A stretch of 17,005 bases of DNA from Collinsella sp. (GCA_022720335.1 JAIHVJ010000045.1:1-17005); one strand, 5' to 3'. Shown: positions 1-8,393, counted from the stretch's first letter. Numbers and translations: made by a program. The notes: a model not told the origin generated them from the sequence alone.

Positions 1-6
1 TCTGTG

Positions 7-12
7 TATACT
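7..12 (+). promoter_or_regulatory. Possible -10 box of the tRNA-Asp promoter
   Basis: TATACT matches five of six bases of the sigma-70 -10 consensus and lies about 46 bases before the mature tRNA 5' end. Any -35 box would fall outside the window, so this rests on the -10 match and position alone. Confidence 0.35.
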
Positions 13-58
13 AATCCCCGCAGCGCACGCGAGCGGAAACAAACGCGAACGCCTGCCT

Positions 59-136
<78 letters not shown>

Positions 137-144
137 ACGCAATT

Positions 145-172
145 AAAGCCACGTCTTCGGACGTGGCTTTTT
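145..172 (+). terminator. Rho-independent terminator of the tRNA gene
   Basis: AAAGCCACGTC (145-155) and GACGTGGCTTT (160-170) form a perfect 11-bp stem closed by the stable tetraloop TTCG. The T-run continues to 172. It lies nine bases after the tRNA CCA end. Confidence 0.93.
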
Positions 173-290
173 GCGTTTGATGCACTTTGTTTCGATAGAA
201 CGATCGCCCTGGTGCATCTTCGCCCAGAATCCCCGCGCCTTCGGGAACGCAAGTAAAATCTAATAAGTATATCTGTCTGAACAACAGCTT

Positions 291-335
291 TGTTGCGCAA
301 CACCTGTTCTACGAGACAGGGGGTTAGGTTATACT
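291..335 (+). promoter_or_regulatory. Promoter and palindrome upstream of the Rrf2 regulator
   Basis: The gene-free stretch 173-495 holds no credible coding frame. Within it, TGTTGCGCAACA (291-302) is a perfect 12-bp palindrome. It is followed by an imperfect one, CCTGTTCT-acg-AGACAGG (303-320), and by the -10-like hexamer TATACT at 330-335. No good -35 box stands 16-18 bp upstream of that hexamer; the palindromes occupy the place where it would be. A regulator-controlled promoter is plausible, since Rrf2 proteins often autoregulate. That link is inference. Confidence 0.35.
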
Positions 336-495
336 AAATTGCACTGTGCGCCGCATCTGATGCATTTCGCTCCAAGCGCGGCACTCAGTGGATATCCGAT
401 TTACCATTTGGATGTCCTGGCGGTCATTTAGCGTCTCGACACAAGCTCGGCCCCGGGGCTCGTTCGAGCTGTTCGTATTCCTTGAAAGGGGAAAA

Positions 496-981
496 ATGGA
501 CATATCGAGGAAGACTGATTACGCCCTTCGCATGCTGGCGATGCTTGCCGAGGATCCGGAGCGTTTGCTTTCTGTTCGCACCGCTGCCGAAGAGGTCAAT
601 GTCCCGTATTCGTTTGCCCGCTCGATTCAGCACGGTTTGGTCCAGGCCGGTATTGTGGAGAGCCTGCGTGGCGTCCACGGTGGCATGCGTCTCAAGGTCA
701 GTCCGGACGACGTCACTATCCGCCAGGTCGTCGAGGCCGTTCAGGGTCCTATGGTTATGAACGATTGCACCGCGCCCGATGGTGACTGTGCGCGCATGGG
801 CGCGTGCTGCTATCATCCCCTGTGGGCCGGAGCCCAGGCGTTGATGCGCGACTACCTCGATTCCGTTTCGCTCGGCGACATCGTCGCTCACCGCCAGTTC
901 CCGGCCGTCGATCCCAAGTTCGCCGACCGCGAAGCGTTTCCCGAGTACGCCACCTGCGCGTGCGCTTACCGGGAGGAATAG
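496..981 (+). CDS. Rrf2/BadM-family transcriptional regulator with iron-sulfur-type cysteines
   Basis: This 161-residue protein has the usual Rrf2 length and opens MDISRKTDYALRML, as IscR and NsrR relatives do. Residues 1-65 form the winged helix: recognition-helix region around 37-50, wing around GVHGG (59-63). Cysteines at 91, 98 and 104 fit the three-cysteine spacing that binds a [2Fe-2S] or [4Fe-4S] cluster in IscR and NsrR. C105 is adjacent, and a CxC pair lies at 154/156 near the C-terminus, which is unusual. The start is ATG 496 because GAAAGGGG lies at 484-491; a longer frame to 388 lacks conserved sequence. By family it should sense iron-sulfur, nitric oxide or redox state; the targets are unknown. 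A MutY-like gene starts 21 bases after its stop, in the same frame, probably on the same transcript. A rubrerythrin gene follows further on, which suits redox control, but that is context only. Confidence 0.9.
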   Translation: MDISRKTDYALRMLAMLAEDPERLLSVRTAAEEVNVPYSFARSIQHGLVQAGIVESLRGVHGGMRLKVSPDDVTIRQVVEAVQGPMVMNDCTAPDGDCARMGACCYHPLWAGAQALMRDYLDSVSLGDIVAHRQFPAVDPKFADREAFPEYATCACAYREE

Positions 982-1002
982 CGCCGCATAAGGAGCATAG
1001 CC

Positions 1003-1713
1003 ATGATTCAGGACCCCTTTCGTTCGATGATTCGTTCGGAAGGGGTCCTGCGTTATCGCGACCTTCCGCTTCATGGGGCCGCTCAGCGCGTTGTAGAGGA
1101 CTGGGACGGGGAGTTTCCGCGTGAGACGCGTGACTTGGTCGCTCTGCCCGGCATTGGCCCGGCAACGGCGCAGGGCATCCGTTCGTTTGCGTTTGATCTT
1201 CCAGGCGTGTATCTAGAGACCAATGTGCGCACGGTCTTTTTGCATCATTTCTTTCCCGATGTGCCGGCCGTTCCCGATCGCGAGCTGGTGCCGCTGATTC
1301 AAGCCGCCTGTCCGGCGGCCCCTGGTGCGGCGGCGGATGAGATTGCGCCCTTTGCCGTGCCTCAAGACGATGCCGACACGCCGCGCGCATGGTATTACGC
1401 GTTGCTGGATTACGGCGCGTATCTTAAAAAGACGCTGCCCAATCCGTCCAGGCGGTCGGCGGGCTATAGTCGTCAGTCCAAGTTTGAGGGCTCGCGTCGC
1501 CAAAAGCGCGCCCACATTGTGCGCATGCTGCTGGCGGCGCGCGATGGACAACCGGCAGGTATTACGCTCGATGAAGCCGTTGCAGGCGTTAACGAGATGG
1601 AGACGGCAGCCGGCCGAGAGCCGGTCGAGCGCGAGCTGGTCGCAAGCATTCTTGCCGATCTGGAGCGCGAGGGCTTTTGCGGCTCCGAGGGCGATCGTTG
1701 GCTGAGTGTGTAG
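1003..1713 (+). CDS. MutY-like HhH-GPD DNA glycosylase, N-terminally truncated
   Basis: This frame of 236 residues carries the second half of an adenine-glycosylase-like fold. The helix-hairpin-helix LPGIGPATA starts at residue 48. ETNVR (72-76) sits where MutY has its catalytic Asp segment. A conserved stretch WYYALLDYGAYLKK then runs into NPSRRS and a basic tail. The C-terminal region lacks the four cluster cysteines of classical MutY, matching from memory a cluster-less MutY-like subfamily in which the Glu is normal. What is missing is the N-terminal part, about 80-90 residues, which in MutY relatives contains the LPWR, DPY and VSE-MLQQTQ motifs with the catalytic Glu. Homology appears to begin around residue 17 (RYRDLPLHGAAQRVV). 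AAGGAG at 990-995 suits ATG 1003, so it may be translated, but glycosylase activity is doubtful. A strong inverted repeat overlaps codons 3-16. It may be a decayed gene, or a domain retained for DNA binding. Confidence 0.75.
   Translation: MIQDPFRSMIRSEGVLRYRDLPLHGAAQRVVEDWDGEFPRETRDLVALPGIGPATAQGIRSFAFDLPGVYLETNVRTVFLHHFFPDVPAVPDRELVPLIQAACPAAPGAAADEIAPFAVPQDDADTPRAWYYALLDYGAYLKKTLPNPSRRSAGYSRQSKFEGSRRQKRAHIVRMLLAARDGQPAGITLDEAVAGVNEMETAAGREPVERELVASILADLEREGFCGSEGDRWLSV
1010..1049 (+). repeat. Inverted repeat over the start of the truncated glycosylase frame
   Basis: AGGACCCCTT (1010-1019) and AAGGGGTCCT (1040-1049) are perfect complements around a 20-base loop that itself holds the direct repeat TTCGTTCG (1019-1026 and 1031-1038). 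There is no T-run after it, so it is not a standard terminator. In mRNA it would fold just after the start codon. Confidence 0.85.
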
Positions 1714-1827
1714 CTCACTCGAATCTGAAGAACGGGATTGTAAGGTTTAAATTCTCGGCATGAGGGCATCCTTAAAGCAAGGCCGCTCAAAGTCTGTGGG
1801 CGGCATGCGTTGAAGGGAAGTACACCT

Positions 1828-2367
1828 ATGGATTTTGAGAATTCCCAAACCAAGAAGAACCTCGAGACCGCTTTTGCCGGTGAGTCCCAGGCACACACCA
1901 AGTATCGCTACTATGCATCCAAGGCCAAAAAGGACGGCTACGTTCAGATCTCGAATATTTTTGCCGAGACGGCGGGCAACGAGTCCGAGCACGCCAAGCT
2001 GTGGTTTAAGTATCTGCACGACGGCGCCGTTCCGGGCACTCTGGACAACCTGCGCGACGCCGCTGCGGGCGAGAACTACGAGTGGACCACGATGTACGAC
2101 GAGTTCGCCAAGACCGCCGAGGAGGAGGGCTTTGTCGAGATCGCCGAGAAGTTCCGTGGCGTCGCCGCCGTCGAGAAGGCCCACGAGGAGCGCTACAACA
2201 AACTCGTCGAGCGCATCGAGTCGGGCGAGGTGTTTGAGCGTGAGGGCGTGAAGGTGTGGAAGTGCCTGAACTGCGGGTACCTGCACGTTGGTGCCGAGGC
2301 GCCTGAGGTGTGCCCGGTGTGTAACCACCCGAAGGCGTACTTTGAGGAGCAGGTGGTGAACTACTAG
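1828..2367 (+). CDS. rbr: Rubrerythrin
   Basis: A full-length rubrerythrin of 179 residues, a cytoplasmic non-haem diiron peroxidase that reduces hydrogen peroxide in anaerobes using electrons passed through its rubredoxin domain. Residues 1-135 form the four-helix ferritin-like domain. Likely diiron ligands are E19, E52, H55, E82, E116 and H119, with the typical ExxH pairs NESEH and VEKAH. The rubredoxin-like C-terminal domain carries C146xxC149 and C162xxC165. ATG 1828 is preferred over an upstream in-frame start at 1810 because AAGGGA (1814-1819) sits eight bases before it and homology begins at once. The gene stands alone: 114 bases separate it from the glycosylase, and a palindromic module with terminator follows. 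I saw no clear promoter in the gap. The iron-sulfur-type regulator upstream is a candidate controller, by inference only. Confidence 0.97.
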   Translation: MDFENSQTKKNLETAFAGESQAHTKYRYYASKAKKDGYVQISNIFAETAGNESEHAKLWFKYLHDGAVPGTLDNLRDAAAGENYEWTTMYDEFAKTAEEEGFVEIAEKFRGVAAVEKAHEERYNKLVERIESGEVFEREGVKVWKCLNCGYLHVGAEAPEVCPVCNHPKAYFEEQVVNY

Positions 2368-2383
2368 CGCCGATACGAACGTG

Positions 2384-2566
2384 GACTGCGGAGCGCAGGG
2401 CGGGGAAATACCTTTCCCTCTCGCTCACGGCTCCGCAGGGTCGCGCGAGGCAAAGGTATTTCCCCGCCCTGCGCTCCGGCTTCGGGTCGTCGCGTGCTCG
2501 CTACAGAAAAGCTGATATTAAAGTTTGTGTGCCGCCCCGATAGGGGCGGCACGTTTTTGTATGGGG
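2384..2566 (+). repeat. Palindromic intergenic module, copy A
   Basis: Three blocks recur in the same order in copy B (3295-3502). Block 1 is GACTGCGGAGCGC(A/G)GGGC (2384-2401). Block 2 is a 46-base core (2411-2456), identical at 45 positions. Block 3 is a 43-base terminator segment (2524-2566). Here block 1 and the core are built into one hairpin: 2389-2420 pairs with 2447-2478 over 32 bp with one mismatch (C2416/C2451). Three more pairs then close an 18-base loop. Bases 2479-2523 hold nothing recognisable. It may be a REP-type mobile palindrome or a conserved RNA structure. Confidence 0.85.
2529..2558 (+). terminator. Rho-independent terminator of rubrerythrin (module A block 3)
   Basis: GTGCCGCCCC (2529-2538) pairs perfectly with GGGGCGGCAC (2543-2552) around loop GATA. 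A T-run follows at 2554-2558. It lies about 160 bases after the rubrerythrin stop, downstream of the long hairpin. Confidence 0.93.
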
Positions 2567-2598
2567 ACTGGTTGGGACGGCACCGTTCATGGGTGGGG

Positions 2599-2604
2599 TA
2601 CACT
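2599..2604 (+). promoter_or_regulatory. Possible -10 box for the 2650 membrane gene
   Basis: TACACT lies about 45 bases before the start codon and after the preceding terminator. No convincing -35 box at 16-18 bp; TTGGGA (2572-2577) is spaced too far. Several genes here have a similar TAnnnT hexamer at a similar distance. Confidence 0.3.
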
Positions 2605-2649
2605 GGGTAGCGACTTTTCGTTTATCTACTACCTGATGGGGTGTTTTTT

Positions 2650-3282
2650 ATGGGTAAGAAGTCTCGGGCTCGGGTTGCTGCGGCGGGAACTCGCAAGGAT
2701 CCTGGCCGTCGGGTTGTCGAGGGTAAAAAGGCCGATCGTGCCGAGAAAGACAAGAAGGTCGGCGCGCATGCTCATCCTGAGTGGGCGCCTCATTTGAATT
2801 CGGCTAGTGAGGATTTGACTGCCAAGTTGTTTACTCTGGTCGAGGTCATCTTGGGCGTGGTGCCCGTGGTGGTCATTGGCCTGTTTCTGGCCTCTAAGGA
2901 TGCCACGAGCGTGGATAAGCTCACCGATGTCTTTTCTCAGGACCCCTCGATGGTGGTTACGTTTATCTCTGCGTGCCTGCAGCCGTTTGTGGCGTACATG
3001 TTGTACATGATTTATCGCAAATACTGCGAGGGCGACGCTGGTTTTGCCGCCGGCAACCTGATCGGTCTTTTGTGCTCCGAGATCCTACTGCTCAATATCC
3101 CAGGCGTCATCGGTATGGGCATCTTGCTGTGGCGTGTTTGGCGCAACGTCGCCCCGCACTTTGAGAGCTGGTTGTTTGAGCGTCGTGCAATGGGCGTGCT
3201 GGTCGACATCGCGGGCTCACTCGTGATCCTAGTCCTGGCGTTTATGTGTGCCACCGCAGCTCGAGGTCTCGCGGGCATGTAA
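2650..3282 (+). CDS. Unrecognised membrane protein, about four transmembrane helices
   Basis: I do not recognise a family. The 210-residue protein opens with about 45 charged residues rich in Lys and Arg (GKKSRARVAAAGTRKD...), predicted cytoplasmic. About four hydrophobic segments follow: residues 62-83 (LFTLVEVILGVVPVVVIGLF), 102-122, 132-160 and 180-205. A short basic stretch YRKYCEGD separates helices two and three. No catalytic motif is visible. The start is ATG 2650, with GATGGGG at 2635-2641 eight bases upstream; a GTG at 2641 is in frame but overlaps that ribosome site. It is a single-gene unit between two copies of a palindromic module, each ending in a terminator. Genus-specific membrane proteins of this kind are common in Coriobacteriia, which is general knowledge rather than evidence of function. 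Confidence 0.8.
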   Translation: MGKKSRARVAAAGTRKDPGRRVVEGKKADRAEKDKKVGAHAHPEWAPHLNSASEDLTAKLFTLVEVILGVVPVVVIGLFLASKDATSVDKLTDVFSQDPSMVVTFISACLQPFVAYMLYMIYRKYCEGDAGFAAGNLIGLLCSEILLLNIPGVIGMGILLWRVWRNVAPHFESWLFERRAMGVLVDIAGSLVILVLAFMCATAARGLAGM

Positions 3283-3294
3283 TCTGCTTTCACC

Positions 3295-3502
3295 GACTGC
3301 GGAGCGCGGGGCAACTGCTGGCTTTACCGCTCCGGGCGTCAGACCGGCGGCGCATCCCTTTCCCTCTCGCTCACGGCTTCGCAGGGTCGCGCGAGGCAAA
3401 GGCGTGCGCCGCGGGTCTGACGGCGCGAGCTTGCCAACGAGTTTTGGCTAATAGATTGGTTTGTGTGCCGCCCCTTTTGGGACGGCACGTTTTTGTGTGG
3501 GG
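3295..3502 (+). repeat. Palindromic intergenic module, copy B
   Basis: It carries the same three blocks as copy A: 3295-3312, core 3357-3402 (one base different, T3379 for C2433) and 3460-3502. The stem flanking the core differs in sequence from copy A yet still pairs: 3337-3366 with 3393-3422, 26 of 30 positions, with CGTCAGACC opposite GGTCTGACG at the base. Block 1 also begins a separate local hairpin, CGGAGCG (3300-3306) with CGCTCCG (3328-3334). The gene-free stretch runs on to 3747; beyond 3502 I see only weak promoter-like sequence (TTGAGC 3641-3646, 17 bp, TATTGC 3664-3669). Confidence 0.85.
3465..3494 (+). terminator. Rho-independent terminator of the 2650 membrane gene (module B block 3)
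   Basis: GTGCCGCCCC (3465-3474) pairs with GGGACGGCAC (3479-3488) around loop TTTT with one C/A mismatch (3471/3482). T-run at 3490-3494. It is nearly identical to the terminator at 2529-2558. Confidence 0.88.
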
Positions 3503-3747
3503 TCCCTGTCTTCACAATTTTCGTCAAGCTTTTGGTTAGATTTTGGTCAGTTGGCGTAAGGGTGGAAGGCCAAAAGATTGCTGGCGAAAAAAGCTCAGAG
3601 AAAGTGCTGGTAGGGGAGTTGTTGAGCTTTTCGACGGCTTTTGAGCAAAAGAAACTTTGTGGCTATTGCCGGCGATTGCGTTGTCGCGGTCATGGCGGTG
3701 CGGGATGCTGGTCGTAAGCGTCGAATGCTCCGATTTTGGAGGCCAGC

Positions 3748-4182
3748 ATGGATCTGTTTCTTGAGACTCCGCAGCAACAAGCTGAGCGCATGCTGCGTCA
3801 GCAGCAACGACTCATGGAGATGCAAATGCAAGGGGCGGCAGCCCGGCCCTTTGCGCAAAATGTCGTGCCCGCTGCTGTACCTGCGGCTGTGCCCGGGTGT
3901 GAATCGGCGCCAGAGGCCTATTCCGTACAGCAAGATTCATATGCGCAGGAGCTCGCGTTCGATAAACGTCGTGCGCGTCACCGTCGCTGGGCCCAGCGCC
4001 TGCGTACGCTGGCGATGATCGTGCTGATTCCGCTGGGGCTCGCGACAATCTTCTTGGCCTCATATGCCCTCACGTGCATCCTCAACGGCGCCTCGCCCAA
4101 TGAGGTACTTCAGCACTTGGCAGCTCTTGGTCAGCGCTTGGGGGATGTCGCAGCAACCATCCGCGCCAGCTGGGAGAGCTAG
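3748..4182 (+). CDS. Small single-span membrane protein with a Gln-rich N-terminus
   Basis: No family recognised. The 144-residue protein has a Gln/Met-rich amphipathic segment (residues 8-32, TPQQQAERMLRQQQRLMEMQ), an Ala/Pro-rich linker (35-55), a basic patch (FDKRRARHRRWAQRLR, about 72-87), one hydrophobic helix (LAMIVLIPLGLATIFLASYA) and a C-terminal helix of about 35 residues. The basic patch before the helix predicts a cytoplasmic N-terminus. ATG 3748 is chosen because GGAGG lies at 3738-3742; an in-frame TTG at 3736 overlaps that site. rmuC starts 123 bases later with its own likely promoter, so co-transcription is uncertain. A 6-bp inverted repeat (AGCGCA 4198-4203, TGCGCT 4217-4222) follows without a T-run. 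It could be a scaffold or division-associated protein, but nothing proves it. Confidence 0.75.
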   Translation: MDLFLETPQQQAERMLRQQQRLMEMQMQGAAARPFAQNVVPAAVPAAVPGCESAPEAYSVQQDSYAQELAFDKRRARHRRWAQRLRTLAMIVLIPLGLATIFLASYALTCILNGASPNEVLQHLAALGQRLGDVAATIRASWES

Positions 4183-4251
4183 CGGACCAGCACCCATAGC
4201 GCAAAGGTAACTTGTCTGCGCTCGATTGGACATGAGCTGCGTTTGACAGGG

Positions 4252-4257
4252 TAAGAT
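4252..4257 (+). promoter_or_regulatory. Possible -10 box upstream of rmuC
   Basis: TAAGAT lies 48 bases before ATG 4306. TGGACA (4227-4232) could be a -35 box at a long 19-bp spacing. A perfect TTGACA (4243-4248) is also present, but no -10 box stands 16-18 bp after it. Confidence 0.3.
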
Positions 4258-4305
4258 TGATCGCGGTTTTGATTGGTGCTCGATTGGGTTTGTTGGGCGG
4301 AGTTT

Positions 4306-5661
4306 ATGTCTGCTATTGATATTGTGCTTGTTGTGATCGCCTTGGTGGCGGTGGGGGTTGCTGTGGCTTGCGCCCTCCAGCTCAAGAGCCTGCGTGCCGA
4401 GTTGCGGGAGCGTGGCGACAGTAGCGCGGAAACGCTGGCAGCACTCGAGCAGGCCAACAACGCGCTCGATGCCCTGAACGTCGCGCTGGCCGAAACTCGC
4501 CGCACGGCCAATGCCATCGCGCAGCAGCAGACGACAGATGCGGCCGTGGAGCAGCAACGTTACCTGACCATCGCACGTGAGTTTTCGCAAGCTGATGACC
4601 GGATGGATGACCTGCGCCGCGAGACGGCCCAACAGCTCGGTGCCAACCGCGAGGGTATCGAGCATCGCCTGGACAAGGTGCGCGAAACGGTCGATGCTCA
4701 GCTGGGCGCCATCCGCAAAGACAACAACGTGCAGCTCGATCAAATGCGTGCGACGGTGGACGAGAAGCTCTCCCGCACGCTCAACGACCGACTGTCGGCA
4801 TCGTTTAAGCAGGTGAGCGACCAGCTCGAGGCCGTGTACAAGGGCCTGGGCGACATGCAGTCCATCGCCACCGGCGTGGGCGACCTTAAGCGCGTGCTGG
4901 GCAACGTGAAGGCGCGTGGCATTTTGGGCGAGGTGCAGCTGGGTGCAATTCTGGCGGACATCCTTACGCCCGACCAGTATCTGGAAAACGTCGCCACCAA
5001 GCCCGGCGCCTCGGAGCGCGTTGAGTTTGCCGTCAAGCTGCCGGTGGACGAGGGCGACCCCGTGCTGCTGCCGATTGACTCCAAGTTTCCGGGCGACGCG
5101 TACGAGCACCTGCTCGACGCGCAGGAGTCGGGCGATGCGGAGACCGTGGCGGCTGCGCGTAAGACGCTCGACACCATGGTCAAGCGCGAGGCCAAGGACA
5201 TCTGCGAAAAGTACCTGAGCGTGCCGGCAACGACCAACTTTGGCATCATGTTCGTGCCGTTTGAAGGACTGTACGCCGAGGTCGTCAGCCGCCCCGGGCT
5301 TATCGAGACCCTGGGCCGCGACTATCACGTCAACGTTGCCGGCCCTAGCACCATGGCGGCCATTCTCAACAGCCTGCAGATGAGCTATCAGACGTTTAAG
5401 TTGCAAAAACGTACCGACGACGTGCTGCGCGTGCTCTCCGCCGTCAAGGCCGAGCTGCCGCGCTATCAAAAGGCGCTGCGCCGCGCCCAGCAGCAGATCG
5501 AGACCGCGGGTAAAACGGTCGAGGGCATCATCACCACGCGCACCAACGTCATGGAGCGCAAGCTCAAGGACATCGACGCGCTGGAAGACGCCGACCAAGC
5601 CGATGAGATCTTGGGACTCACGTCCGCGAGCCTTCTCGCGGACCAAGAAGACGAGGACTAA
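4306..5661 (+). CDS. rmuC: RmuC family protein (DNA recombination limiting protein)
   Basis: The 451-residue protein has the standard RmuC layout. An N-terminal membrane helix (residues about 5-26, IDIVLVVIALVAVGVAVACA) precedes a long coiled coil (about 27-175, heptad-like and rich in Glu, Ala, Gln and Arg). The conserved RmuC domain (about 195-400) is related to restriction-endonuclease folds. Visible conserved blocks are ARGILGEVQLGAIL, VEFAVKLP, LPIDSKFPGDAYE and TTNFGIMFVPFEGLYAEV. RmuC was defined in E. coli as limiting recombination at inverted repeats; its biochemical activity is unsettled. The start is ATG 4306, with GGGCGGAG at 4295-4302; an in-frame upstream start at 4273 would add unconserved residues. 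A strong terminator 11 bases after the stop ends the unit. The acidic C-terminus (ADQEDED) is unremarkable. Confidence 0.95.
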   Translation: MSAIDIVLVVIALVAVGVAVACALQLKSLRAELRERGDSSAETLAALEQANNALDALNVALAETRRTANAIAQQQTTDAAVEQQRYLTIAREFSQADDRMDDLRRETAQQLGANREGIEHRLDKVRETVDAQLGAIRKDNNVQLDQMRATVDEKLSRTLNDRLSASFKQVSDQLEAVYKGLGDMQSIATGVGDLKRVLGNVKARGILGEVQLGAILADILTPDQYLENVATKPGASERVEFAVKLPVDEGDPVLLPIDSKFPGDAYEHLLDAQESGDAETVAAARKTLDTMVKREAKDICEKYLSVPATTNFGIMFVPFEGLYAEVVSRPGLIETLGRDYHVNVAGPSTMAAILNSLQMSYQTFKLQKRTDDVLRVLSAVKAELPRYQKALRRAQQQIETAGKTVEGIITTRTNVMERKLKDIDALEDADQADEILGLTSASLLADQEDED

Positions 5662-5672
5662 TTGCAACAAGA

Positions 5673-5713
5673 CGGTGGGGCACCGGCGCAAACGCGGGCG
5701 CCCCACCGCTTTT
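5673..5713 (+). terminator. Rho-independent terminator of rmuC
   Basis: CGGTGGGGC (5673-5681) and GCCCCACCG (5700-5708) form a perfect 9-bp GC-rich stem around an 18-base loop. CTTTT follows. It starts 11 bases after the rmuC stop. Confidence 0.88.
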
Positions 5714-5788
5714 CGCATCGCACTTGTCTGAAGCGTGCTCCAATGTGCAACAATGGCGTTTCGCCCTATCAGACGCGAAAGGAAGCCC

Positions 5789-7591
<1,803 letters not shown>

Positions 7592-7654
7592 GCGTCTCGG
7601 ACGTGGGACAATTGTGCCCATAAGTTTATTGTGCCGTTGAGCCGAGGAGTCGTT

Positions 7655-8320
7655 ATGCCACGCGAGACCAATGCCGCCAAGCGCGAGCGCGCCATCGAGG
7701 TGTGTGAGCGCCTCAACCGTCGCTATGGCCCGGTCGAGTGCTTTTTGGACCACGAGAATCCCTTCCGCCTGCTGATCGCGGTGCTGCTTTCGGCGCAAAC
7801 GACCGATGCACAGGTCAACAAGGTGACGCCGCGGCTGTTTGCCCAGTGGCCCACGCCCGAGGCCATGGCCGGGGCGAGCGTGGCTGACGTGGCAGACACT
7901 ATCAAGTCACTCGGCTTCTACAAGAGCAAAGCCAAGCATGCCGTCGAGGCCGCGCAGATGATCGTCGCCGACTATGGCGGCGAGGTGCCGGCCGACATGA
8001 AGGAGCTCGTGAAGCTGCCGGGCGTGGGACGCAAGACGGCGAACATCGTGCTCAACGTGGGGTATGGCATCGTGGAGGGCATTGCGGTGGACACGCACGT
8101 CAACCGCATTGCGCACCGCCTGATGCTGAGTCCCAAGACGCATGCCAAGGAGCCGCTCAAGACCGAGCAGGATCTGCTCAAGATTTTGCCGCACGAGTAT
8201 TGGGAGTCGGTCAACCATCAGTGGATCACCTTTGGTCGCGAGATCTGCGATGCCCGCAAGCCCAAGTGTGACGAGTGTCCGCTGGCAGATTTGTGCCCCA
8301 GCGTGCGCGTAGCGGGGTAG
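7655..8320 (+). CDS. nth: Endonuclease III (bifunctional DNA glycosylase/AP lyase)
   Basis: The 221-residue protein is a complete Nth. It removes oxidised pyrimidines and cleaves the abasic site by beta-elimination in base excision repair. The helix-hairpin-helix is LPGVGRKTAN (121-130), with catalytic Lys K127. The catalytic Asp is D146 in VDTHVNR. The [4Fe-4S] loop is complete: C198-x6-C205-x2-C208-x5-C214. The early conserved block LLSAQTTDAQVN (44-55) is intact, in contrast to the truncated MutY-like gene at 1003. The start is ATG 7655, with GAGGAG at 7644-7649; the in-frame start at 7631 lacks a site and adds unconserved residues. It follows the ABC exporter by 63 bases. GACAAT (7607-7612) in that gap is a weak -10 candidate, so it may have its own promoter or be read through. 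Confidence 0.97.
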   Translation: MPRETNAAKRERAIEVCERLNRRYGPVECFLDHENPFRLLIAVLLSAQTTDAQVNKVTPRLFAQWPTPEAMAGASVADVADTIKSLGFYKSKAKHAVEAAQMIVADYGGEVPADMKELVKLPGVGRKTANIVLNVGYGIVEGIAVDTHVNRIAHRLMLSPKTHAKEPLKTEQDLLKILPHEYWESVNHQWITFGREICDARKPKCDECPLADLCPSVRVAG

Positions 8321-8393
8321 GGCGGAACGCATCTTCGTCTGGCGTTTTTTGCGGGGCTGGGTTTGCCCTTGAGCCGGAGTCCTCTCCATGCGC

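Noticed and set aside
2384..3502. The two repeated cores as a CRISPR array or as insertion sequence ends
   Set aside because: Only two copies about 900 bp apart, in the same orientation and palindromic, with no transposase and no target duplication seen.
3463..3717. Frame of 84 codons between the second module and the 3748 gene
   Set aside because: It starts inside a terminator hairpin, has no ribosome site, and shows no coding-like composition.
4243..4248. Perfect TTGACA as a -35 box for rmuC
   Set aside because: No acceptable -10 hexamer lies 16-18 bp downstream; TAAGAT lies too close after it, so I treated it as chance.
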